Under the pieces are notes generated by a model. That model was not told the origin of the DNA. It searched no databases and saw only the letters and a program-made list of their open reading frames with translations. Source: Peptostreptococcaceae bacterium oral taxon 113 str. W5053 (GTDB lineage Bacteria > Bacillota > Clostridia > Tissierellales > Peptoniphilaceae). Taken from it: 51,540 nucleotides of DNA. Of the stretch, positions 26,334 through 33,130 are shown in pieces. The stretch is from assembly GCA_000467935.1 (NCBI GenBank), contig KI259744.1, forward strand, positions 1 through 51,540. Direction: 5' to 3'. Each line of letters begins with the position of its first letter. Within the stretch, counting starts at the first letter, position 1. The position numbers and the translations under genes are program-made.

Positions 26334-27011
26334 TTATTTTTGAAATGCAATTCCATCGATACATTTTTCATAAGTAAAGTTTTTAATTTTTTGCATATTC
26401 CCACTTTCGTAAAAATCAATTAGCAAACTTGTAAAATTTCTTTGGTATTCAATCGGAATGGTTATTATACCTGCTCCGTTTGCAATCATAATCTGATTTG
26501 CAGCCAGCATGGAGGTTCTTTTATTTCCATCAAAAAACATTTGTTTTCTCATGCAGTAAAACATTATAGTAAGGGCTTTATCCGTTGCATTTTTAATTTT
26601 CAAAATATCCGCTAATTGTTCTTTAATTTGAGATTCTATCGGCATTTCCAGACACCATTTTGTACCACCTATTGTAACAGGTGCATTACGTACAAATCCG
26701 GCTCTTTGGATAAGATTGTCACCACCTACGTTTCGATTAATTTCACAAATAAGCGGATAATCAATAGGATAATCAATATTTTCCAAGACAAATCTCCATG
26801 CATGCTTTAAGTTGTTTATCGCAATAATATCATCAACTTTCATTTCCGGAACGCTTAATCCGTTGTAAATAGCTTCCGTATCAGGATAGGTAACAGCAAT
26901 TCCTTCTAAATTTGCACTTTTCCATATGTAGTCAACAATATTTCTTTTTGCGACAAAAATATTTTCTTCAACAGTCATTTCAAATTTATTTTTTAAATTA
27001 TTTATAGACAT
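26334..27011 (-). CDS. Fic-domain protein with degenerate catalytic motif
   Basis: This 225-residue Fic-fold protein carries the segment KQMFFDGNKRTSMLAANQ (about 156-173). The canonical motif is H-x-F-x-D/E-G-N-G/K-R; here the catalytic His is Gln157, while Asp161, Gly162, Asn163 and Arg165 remain. SANLEG (32-37) matches the inhibitory helix [S/T]xxxE[G/N] of self-inhibited Fic proteins. GFVRNAPVTIGG near 105 is the usual flap region. Without His, AMP transfer is unlikely; a non-catalytic or other nucleotide role is possible. Its AAAGGAG ribosome site lies in a duplicated fragment of the OB-fold gene. Confidence 0.84.
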   Translation of the reverse strand: MSINNLKNKFEMTVEENIFVAKRNIVDYIWKSANLEGIAVTYPDTEAIYNGLSVPEMKVDDIIAINNLKHAWRFVLENIDYPIDYPLICEINRNVGGDNLIQRAGFVRNAPVTIGGTKWCLEMPIESQIKEQLADILKIKNATDKALTIMFYCMRKQMFFDGNKRTSMLAANQIMIANGAGIITIPIEYQRNFTSLLIDFYESGNMQKIKNFTYEKCIDGIAFQK

Positions 27012-27015
27012 TTTT

Positions 27016-27075
27016 TCTCCTTTTTCACCTTCTTTCCATTCCGCTATGTAGTCGATACTCTCTTTTTCTTTTGCA
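27016..27075 (-). repeat. duplicated fragment of the OB-fold/zinc-ribbon gene
   Basis: About 60 bp matches 26071-26130 at roughly 85-90% by eye. The minus strand reads AKEKESIDYIAEWKEGEKGE, nearly the same as the intact gene, in frame with the Fic start but with no start codon of its own. It provides the Fic ribosome site. A direct repeat on both sides of fic suggests duplication or recombination when the gene was inserted. Confidence 0.8.
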
Positions 27076-27093
27076 TTGAAACCTTTCTCTTTC

Positions 27094-28369
27094 TTATTTT
27101 GAAGACTCTTTTTCCAAATAGGCCAAATACTTTTCTTTATCCATGAACCGATGACAAGCTTGGATTTCTCTTAAAAGTTTTTTATCGGTAAATAAATCCG
27201 CCACCGTTCCGCAAACAATTTTTGCCGGTTCCAAATAAGCTTTGTTTTCGTCTATAATTTCAAAGTCGGCTCCATGGAGCACTCCTTTAAATCCGGTATA
27301 GCCGAATTGAGTCGTGGGATAAAATAGAGACACATCTCCGATATCGCCGCCGGCAATGCTCTCTTCGTCCGCTAAAATTTGACTTTCATCTACAAAATTA
27401 AGCATATTTTGATGAGTGATTTCGCTTAAAACCTTATTGGGTTTAAAAGGCATTATAGCCTGCCATATCCTCAAAGACGACATCGCCTCCCAAAGCTTTG
27501 GCGCAGTGAATAGCCATATTGCTTATTCTTTTGTCCAACTCCAAAAGCTTATTGTCATTGACGCTGCGAATATAGCATTCATAGACGACTTCCGAGGGAA
27601 TACTGTTGATGGTGTCGCCGCCTTTAGTCACAAGACCGTGAACGCGAACTCTGTCCTTCTCCTCAAAGGTCTCTCGAAGCATTCCCAAAGCGCTGTTAAA
27701 GAGGGTAAACTCATTTAAAGCATTCACACCTAAATGAGGTAAAACGCCGGCATGAGCAGCTTTCCCTTTAAAGATAATTTTCTTATATTTAAATCCCGCC
27801 AAACTGATATTATAGCCATAAGCATATGTGTCGGACATGGCATGAAGATGAATCAGACAATCCGCCCCTTCAAAAATATCTCCAAGGAGCATATTGACTT
27901 TGCCGCCAACGGCTTTGATTTTCCCCTCCGCCATCAATTTTCGTCGATAATCCAAGTCCGTATATTCCTCTGCCGGTGTGAAAAACAAAGTCACTTTCCC
28001 CATTTTTTCAAAGACGCCTGTCTCTTTCATGGCAATCAAAGCTGCCAGCATAATGGTCACTTGAGAACTGTGACCGCAAGCATGAGCCGCATGATCCGCC
28101 GGATTGGCACAAGGATGAGTCTCTACGGGAATGGCATCCAGCTCCGCCAGCAGTCCGATATGAGGTTTCCCCGAACCGATACTCACCTGAAAGCCCGTTT
28201 CAAAATACTCTTTTTCAACCCTTATCCCATGTTTTTTTAAAGTCTCTACAATCATCCTTTTGGTTTTAAATTCTTTATAACCTAACTCCGGATGTATAAA
28301 TAATTCTCGCCCCAAAGCTTTTATTTCCTCTTGATGTGCATCAATATATCCATTAAGTGTATCTTTCAT
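27094..28369 (-). pseudogene. M20-family amidohydrolase/peptidase, frameshifted
   Basis: The N-terminal part (28369-27443, 308 codons) has the M20 metal motifs GLLAELDAIP, HACGHSSQ and TPAEEY. The C-terminal part continues in another frame (PNKVLSEI to the stop at 27094) and contains the late metal-site His region. The switch falls in a run of four T (plus-strand A at 27445-27448): removing one T gives the continuous reading AGYNAFKPNKVLSEI. The intact product would have about 424 residues, normal for AbgB/IAA-amino-acid-hydrolase-type enzymes. It is either a true single-base insertion, a phase-variable tract or a sequencing error. Confidence 0.87.
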
Positions 28370-28584
28370 TTTTTTCTCCTACTGTTCTGTTTTTCCTTTG
28401 TTTCATTTTTCTTTTAAATAAGTAAAACAAATTTAAATTTTATTTTATTATATCATATCGACAGTTCTTCTCTATACTTTTTATATCATGACTTCTTGTT
28501 CCGAAAGAAATGTTTAAGCTGCTCAGTGAATACATCAAGATAACTTACTATAAGAATGATAACTTAAAAAAATAAAATTTCAGG

Positions 28585-28613
28585 TTGACAACAAAACATT
28601 TATACCGTATACT
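28585..28613 (+). promoter_or_regulatory. near-consensus promoter of the repeat RNA
   Basis: TTGACA, 17 bases, TATACT. Transcription should begin near 28620, five bases before the first 42-bp repeat. Confidence 0.88.
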
Positions 28614-28624
28614 ATATATACAGT

Positions 28625-28756
28625 AAAGAAGGTGTCTCGCTACCTATATCCCAAAGGCGAAAGAGTAAAGAAGGTGTCTCGCTACCTATGTCCCAAAGGC
28701 GGAACTTTAAAGAAGGTGTCCCGCTACCTATGTCCCAAAGGCGGAACTTTAAAGAA
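28625..28756 (+). repeat. three tandem 42-bp repeats plus a 6-base partial copy
   Basis: Units begin with AAAGAAGGTGTC at 28625, 28667 and 28709, and AAAGAA recurs at 28751. Units 2 and 3 differ at a single base; unit 1 differs from unit 2 at one internal site and in its last eight bases. All start with an A-rich junction, where type III toxins cut their repeat RNAs. Confidence 0.95.
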
Positions 28757-28758
28757 AT

Positions 28759-28785
28759 CGGAGAGGAAAAACTCTCCGTTTTTTT
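28759..28785 (+). terminator. terminator between repeat RNA and small ORF
   Basis: CGGAGAG-GAAAAA-CTCTCCG followed by seven T: a perfect 7-bp intrinsic terminator. Leaky read-through would set the ratio of RNA to protein, as in type III toxin-antitoxin loci. Confidence 0.92.
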
Positions 28786-28805
28786 ATCCTAAAAGGAGGA
28801 ATACA

Positions 28806-29102
28806 ATGGATAATACACCAAGAACAGTTGAGAATTTAGTCTACGATTTTAAAATAATTGCAAAACTTAGAAAAGATTTGTCGAATAAAGAAAAAGAAAA
28901 AATTTTAAAAGAAATCAAACGTTTGAAAAATATCTTGGGTGTCTATCAAGTGGATGACAGCATGTATATAAGAATCAGAAAAAACAATAGAGATTTAGGA
29001 GCAGCTTGTCTATTTTATCTTGAACTCAAAGATGAAAAACAATATTTTTCAAAACTGGAATATTACGATTATATTGACGGAGAAACGGAGATTGCCGTAT
29101 GA
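28806..29102 (+). CDS. small unrecognised protein after the repeat RNA, candidate toxin
   Basis: This 98-residue protein has a helical, Lys/Glu-rich first half (DFKIIAKLRKDLSNKEKEKI) and a strand-rich second half with SMYIRIRKNNRDLGAACLFYLELK. It is not recognised. It is shorter than the 150-170 residues usual for ToxN/AbiQ/CptN/TenpN toxins. ATG 28806 has a perfect AAAAGGAGG six bases upstream. The frame is open upstream through the repeats to a GTG at 28632, but that start has no spaced ribosome site. A truncated or new toxin family, or an unrelated RNA-regulated protein, are all possible. Confidence 0.7.
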   Translation: MDNTPRTVENLVYDFKIIAKLRKDLSNKEKEKILKEIKRLKNILGVYQVDDSMYIRIRKNNRDLGAACLFYLELKDEKQYFSKLEYYDYIDGETEIAV

Positions 29103-29167
29103 AAAAAGGTTCATCACTTTTGGAGACTGTGAATTTTTTTCTGCAAAATATTTCTTTTGACGTCTAA
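29099..29167 (+). CDS. possible 22-residue peptide or remnant
   Basis: An ATGA overlap with the stop of the preceding gene opens a frame of 22 codons starting MKKGSSLLET. No family is recognised. It may be a short coupled peptide or the start of a gene lost when the neighbouring mini-element region was rearranged. Confidence 0.25.
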   Translation: MKKGSSLLETVNFFLQNISFDV

Positions 29168-29229
29168 TCTTTGATGAAAATTCTGAAGGTTTTCGATTTT
29201 CCTATAATTCTTATCTTATCTTTTCTTTG

Positions 29230-29247
29230 ATTGAGTTTTTACTCAAT
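29230..29247 (+). terminator. AT-rich hairpin
   Basis: ATTGAGT-TTTT-ACTCAAT is a perfect 7-bp stem, but with little GC and no following T run longer than four; weak terminator at best. Confidence 0.35.
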
Positions 29248-29272
29248 TGATATTTATCCTCTTTTTTAAACC

Positions 29273-29372
29273 TTGAATTTACAATCTAAGTGCAACAATT
29301 AAATAATGACTCATACCTAACGCTTTATGAGGCTTATTATTCAACCTCGTTGCACTTGACTTGACAATTCAA
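29273..29372. mobile_element. 100-bp IS30-derived mini-element
   Basis: The left end (29273-29296) and right end (29349-29372) are inverted repeats matching at 19 of 24 positions, with GTTGCACTT at the inner side of each. About 52 bp without coding capacity lies between them. The left end is identical to the one at 6-31. This is the structure of a non-autonomous (MITE-like) deletion derivative. No clear target duplication is visible. Confidence 0.7.
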
Positions 29373-29384
29373 GACATCAAAAAA

Positions 29385-29409
29385 ACGAGGAGTTTTTTAT
29401 TCTCCTCGT
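29385..29409. terminator. terminator hairpin beside the mini-element
   Basis: ACGAGGAG pairs perfectly with CTCCTCGT, with A-rich sequence before it and T-rich sequence in the loop. It can serve the leftward gene ending at 29489 and, like the other hairpins, adjoins an IS30-type end. Confidence 0.65.
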
Positions 29410-29488
29410 TCTATTTCATGGACTGTCATCAGTCTCTTATTTTATCTATTTTCTACAGGACAAACCATAGGATCTGCATTCATCTCAT

Positions 29489-29962
29489 TTAGAACAGTTC
29501 TACGTTTTGTCTGAGTTTTCTTAAAATCGGTTCATTCTTTTCATGGGCCTTTTCTATAATCCCATAGAGAACGTCCAACTTTGCATTTAAGTCTTTTGCT
29601 TCTTCCTCTGCTTTCTTGTTCAACATCTCTAACTCTTCTTTGGATAGCTTATCTTCGTCATAACCTCTAAAGACTTTTTCATAAATCGCACTGACTTTAT
29701 CCTCCAAAGCTTCAATTTCTTTCCATGTCGGGTCCAACTCTTTTTCCATCTGAATCAATTGTTCTTTTTCTTCATCATTTAACTCCTTCAAACTTCGAAT
29801 AACCTCTTCAAAGTTTTGCATTTTCTGTTGTTCTTCCATTTGAGGCGATGGCTCCTGTCTTACAGCCTGTTGTGCCAATGCAGGAATAACACTTGGCATT
29901 ACCGAACTTATTAAAACTGCTCCTGCTATTAAAATCGCTTTTGTTTTTTTCATTTTCTTCAC
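29489..29962 (-). CDS. secreted Spy/CpxP-like helical protein
   Basis: This 157-residue protein has a cleavable signal peptide (KKMKKTKAILIAGAVLISSVMPSV..ALAQQ, cleavage near residue 31) and a helical, acidic mature domain. LNDEEKEQLIQM near 62-73 resembles the LTxxQ motif of Spy/CpxP proteins, which sense or chaperone misfolded envelope proteins. It is encoded directly after a histidine kinase/response regulator pair in the same direction, so it may be their target or accessory sensor. Sequence similarity is weak and the assignment is tentative. Confidence 0.6.
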   Translation of the reverse strand: MKKMKKTKAILIAGAVLISSVMPSVIPALAQQAVRQEPSPQMEEQQKMQNFEEVIRSLKELNDEEKEQLIQMEKELDPTWKEIEALEDKVSAIYEKVFRGYDEDKLSKEELEMLNKKAEEEAKDLNAKLDVLYGIIEKAHEKNEPILRKLRQNVELF

Positions 29963-30106
29963 TCCGTTTCTTTTTATTTTCGATAGAATGTTTATTTCTT
30001 CTATCTGGCTTTATTGTATCGAAAATATTTAGGATAAATCTCCTTAAAATTGGGTGAATTTTTCATTCTTTTTGTGGCAAAATTGCGGCAAACTTATTTT
30101 TTATGC

Positions 30107-31486
30107 TTAAAAGGGAAATGTTAATATAAATTTTGTTTCTCCCGGTTTGGAATCCACTTTTATCTTTCCTTGATGTTTTTTTACAATCTCTTGAACTAAG
30201 GATAATCCGATGCCGAAGTTTCCTCCTTCTCCCTTGTAAAAGCGTTCAAAAATATACGGCAAATCTTTTGAATGAATCCCTTGCCCGTCATCGGCAATGC
30301 TCACAGTCAATTGTTTTTCTTCTTGCCGGACTTGAATATCAATTCTGCTTTTTGCGTATCGATAGGCATTGGACAAAAGATTTTCAAAAACTTTCTCCAT
30401 CAAATCTTCATCGCAATAAAATAAAAGCTTTTTCGGCATATCCCAACAAAATTCAATCTGTTTTTTATCTATGGTGTAAATCCTGTCGGCACAAGCATAT
30501 AACAGCGAAACAATATCCGTATCTTCTCGATTTAAATCCTCATTTTCAAACTTGGATAAAAAAAGAATTTGATTGACCAATTTCGCCATTTTGTCACTCT
30601 GCGTTCGAATCACGTGTAATCCTTCTTTTTGATCAATAATTCCTTCACTGATTCCTTCCGCATAACCTTGAATGGACATCAAAGGCGTACGTAACTCATG
30701 GGAAGCATTTTGAAAAAACTTCTTCCCGCTTTCTTCTGAAGCATCAATTAAAGCATCCATATGCTCTACCGTTCGTACCGCTTCGTCAAATTCTTTGTAC
30801 TCTATCTTCGGACTTATAACCTCCTTCTCCCTTTTTCCTATCGTAACTAAATAGCGATTAAAAATGCTGAATGCATCGGAAATCTTTCTTAATTCCCACA
30901 GGATAACAAAAAACATCAGGCTGCCAAATACGCCAAAAAGAATCCGTATCCATTGATTCACCGTAGACACCATTCTCTCTATGGATGTGGTATTGACATA
31001 GACATAAAGTTTGTATTCCCTTTTTTCTGCGGAAGGGGATTCCGGATCGATAAAATAGCCGTCAAACTTTCCGATATAAGTTCTTTTTTCCACAAAATAC
31101 GTTTTATCCTGAATCTTTACAGAAAAGCTCTTTTTCGGTTCCGCTTTGTCCGTCCCTTCTTCCTGTTTGAGAATCTCCTGTGCCGTGTAACGTTCTTTCT
31201 CTCTGTACCAATCCCCGACGAGATGCATTCCACTCTCATCCGAAAAAGTCACAAAAACATATACCGGAAAAAACACTTCATTTTCTATCTTACTCTCCAA
31301 CTCCAGAATTTCCTTTTCTTCGGAAATCACCCGACTGTTAAATTCTTCGTCCATCGATTTTTTTGTAATACGCCGTGTGTAATCGGTCACAATCAAATGA
31401 ACCGCAATATTGACAACAACAAAGATGCCCAACATCCACGCACCGGCAATATAAAGGAGTTTGGTTCGTAAATATTTTTTTTTCAT
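30107..31486 (-). CDS. sensor histidine kinase
   Basis: This 459-residue kinase has TM1 at about 12-33, an external sensor domain to about 175, TM2 at about 180-198, a linker, a HisKA domain with phosphoacceptor His263 in NASHELRTPL, and an ATPase domain with N box FENLLSNAYRY (about 367-377), G1 DDGQGI (399-404) and G2 GIGLSLV (425-431). It starts six bases after the regulator gene in the same operon. The external domain has no recognised family; cell-envelope signals are suggested by the secreted Spy-like protein next to it. Confidence 0.93.
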   Translation of the reverse strand: MKKKYLRTKLLYIAGAWMLGIFVVVNIAVHLIVTDYTRRITKKSMDEEFNSRVISEEKEILELESKIENEVFFPVYVFVTFSDESGMHLVGDWYREKERYTAQEILKQEEGTDKAEPKKSFSVKIQDKTYFVEKRTYIGKFDGYFIDPESPSAEKREYKLYVYVNTTSIERMVSTVNQWIRILFGVFGSLMFFVILWELRKISDAFSIFNRYLVTIGKREKEVISPKIEYKEFDEAVRTVEHMDALIDASEESGKKFFQNASHELRTPLMSIQGYAEGISEGIIDQKEGLHVIRTQSDKMAKLVNQILFLSKFENEDLNREDTDIVSLLYACADRIYTIDKKQIEFCWDMPKKLLFYCDEDLMEKVFENLLSNAYRYAKSRIDIQVRQEEKQLTVSIADDGQGIHSKDLPYIFERFYKGEGGNFGIGLSLVQEIVKKHQGKIKVDSKPGETKFILTFPF

Positions 31487-31492
31487 ACTCTT

Positions 31493-32191
31493 CTACTCCT
31501 CCTTTATCTCTAAACGAAAGCCGAAACCCCAAACCGTTTCTATCATCACATTGCTACCCGCCAAGGATAATTTTTTTCGCAAACGTTTTACCGTATCGTC
31601 GGTCACTCTGGTTTCCACCTCTGCACTATAGCCCCATATCGCATCTAAAAGCTCCTCTCGAGATACGGCTTCCGCCTTTCTCTCCAGCATATAATAAATC
31701 AAGTCCCACTCCATTCGTGTCAGCCGAACTTCTTTTCCTTCAATTTCACATTTTTTTGCAGAAATATCCATCACTAAATTTCCATAAACAAGCCCTTCTC
31801 CTCCTTGATTATTTTCCATTTTTGCACGCTTTAAAATGGCATTGATTCTCATCATCAATTTAATGGGAGAAAAAGGCTTCGCAAAATAATCGTCACAACC
31901 GGAGGTAAATCCGATAATATAATCCGTATCCGTATCTTTTGCCGTTAGAAGCACAATCGGCACATTGGATAATTCTCTTAATTCTCGACAAATGACAAAA
32001 CCGTCTTTCCCCGGCATCATCACATCCAAAATCACCAAATCCGAATTTTTTTCTTTAAATCGCTTCAACAAAACTTCTCCATTTTCAAAAACTTCCACCT
32101 TATGACCGGCTTCTTCCAAAAATTTTTGAATTAACTCTCGAATCTCTTTTTCATCATCCGCAATATAAATTAAACCTGTTTGATTCATCAT
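31493..32191 (-). CDS. OmpR/PhoB-family response regulator
   Basis: The receiver domain has the acidic pair DD near 12-13, phosphoacceptor Asp56 in VILDVMMP and Lys85 in LLTAKD. The C-terminal winged helix (about 130-230) has VRLTRMEWDLIYYML and TVKRLRKKL, ending in WGFGFRL. ATG 32191 follows GGAG by nine bases; the TTG at 32206 that would lengthen it lies upstream of that site. It is paired with the following kinase. The target promoters are unknown. Confidence 0.93.
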   Translation of the reverse strand: MMNQTGLIYIADDEKEIRELIQKFLEEAGHKVEVFENGEVLLKRFKEKNSDLVILDVMMPGKDGFVICRELRELSNVPIVLLTAKDTDTDYIIGFTSGCDDYFAKPFSPIKLMMRINAILKRAKMENNQGGEGLVYGNLVMDISAKKCEIEGKEVRLTRMEWDLIYYMLERKAEAVSREELLDAIWGYSAEVETRVTDDTVKRLRKKLSLAGSNVMIETVWGFGFRLEIKEE

Positions 32192-32378
32192 AAAATTCAA
32201 CTCCAATTGATAAAGTATTTTTTAAATAGCATATCAATGAAAGTAAATTTTGACAAATTAAATTTTTTCATTGTATCTTCTATAAGAAAATAAATTGTTC
32301 GCACCTTCTTTCGTCATTTTTTATGAAGTTTTTTTTCTTCTCCTTGCATCCCTGATAAGAAAACATCTGTCAAAAAGT

Positions 32379-32406
32379 ATCGGAGGGAATCTTTATTCCC
32401 CCCGAT
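32379..32406 (-). terminator. hairpin overlapping the end of the vWA gene
   Basis: A 12-bp stem with one mismatch (ATCGGAGGGAAT with ATTCCCCCCGAT) begins inside the last codons of the vWA gene and is followed on the minus strand by ACTTTTTG. Confidence 0.65.
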
Positions 32407-33040
32407 TGTTATAATTTTCTTTCATTTCTTTGTTCCAATCCTCGGATATTTTCGATGAACATCGATAATTCTCCACCGTTTCGCTTATTACTTCAAAATT
32501 GGTTCGTACGCCTCCGGCATCCGCATGATAATTTTGAGCGCGGTTTTCGGCAATTCCAAAATGTTTTGCCGCTTCTACCGCATCGATATTGGCGCCTAAA
32601 AAGATAAACTCCCATCCATATTTCCGGTTTTGACTGCGAATTGTTCGTCTAATTTCCTCCCTACTGTATTTGCAACTTGAGTTTTCCTCTCCGTCGGTAA
32701 TGATGATAAAAAGCACCTTTTCCGCTTGGTGTTCCGATGAAGTATATCTTTGTACCTGAATCATCTTCTCAACGGTTTTTCCGATTGCGTCCAATAAAGC
32801 GGTGGAACCTCCGACTTGATAATCTTTCTCTCTCATCGGCAGCATAGCTTTTAAGTCAATTCGGTCGTGAATGAATTCATAATCTTGATTGAAAAGCACT
32901 GTCGTCACTTTACATTCCCCTTCCACTTCTCTTTGCTTTTTCATCATGGCATTATACCCGCCGATAGTATCCGATTCCAATCCGGCCATAGAACCGCTTT
33001 TGTCCAGTATGAATACCAATTCCGTCAATCCGTTTTTCAT
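32393..33040 (-). CDS. vWA-domain protein, YegL/TerY-like
   Basis: This cytoplasmic vWA domain of about 215 residues has a complete metal-ion-dependent adhesion site: DKSGSM near 13, a Thr in GGSTALLDAIG near 77-87 and an Asp in IIITDGEENS near 113-121. It closely matches the YegL/TerY kind of stand-alone vWA protein. ATG 33040 is eight bases from AAAGGAGG. Its neighbour upstream is a macrodomain protein, also on the minus strand; vWA proteins often join stress-response or ADP-ribose-related gene sets, but the partner here is unproven. Confidence 0.87.
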   Translation of the reverse strand: MKNGLTELVFILDKSGSMAGLESDTIGGYNAMMKKQREVEGECKVTTVLFNQDYEFIHDRIDLKAMLPMREKDYQVGGSTALLDAIGKTVEKMIQVQRYTSSEHQAEKVLFIIITDGEENSSCKYSREEIRRTIRSQNRKYGWEFIFLGANIDAVEAAKHFGIAENRAQNYHADAGGVRTNFEVISETVENYRCSSKISEDWNKEMKENYNNRGE

Positions 33041-33130
33041 TGTCATGTCCTCCTTTGTCTTTGTTGCCTTTAGGATACCATGTCAAAAAAAGATCCGGGT
33101 CTCTTTTAAAGCGACATTTTTTCTTATCCT

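Larger units (their letters stand above)
28620..28785 (+). ncRNA. predicted repeat RNA, type III antitoxin-like
   Basis: A transcript of about 165 nt is predicted from a strong promoter through three 42-nt tandem repeats to a perfect intrinsic terminator, all ahead of a small ORF with its own ribosome site. Each unit can form a stem around CGC/GCG; the closing pair varies as U-A, U-G and C-G in units 1, 2 and 3, which keeps pairing. This is the layout of ToxI, AntiQ and CptI antitoxin RNAs of type III toxin-antitoxin loci (repeat lengths about 35-45 nt). Function is inferred; the protein partner does not resemble known ToxN-fold toxins. Confidence 0.6.

Noticed and set aside
27752..28240. 162-codon frame opposite the M20 gene
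   Set aside because: Antisense shadow with no support; the minus strand holds the M20 motifs.
28625..28756. CRISPR array
   Set aside because: The repeats are directly adjacent with no unique spacers, there are only three, and no cas genes are near.
28632..28805. The repeats as coding sequence giving 14-residue protein repeats (VSRYLCPKGGTLKK)
   Set aside because: 42 bp is a multiple of three, so the frame stays open, but the GTG start touches its only SD-like sequence and a terminator lies before the true, well-spaced ATG at 28806.
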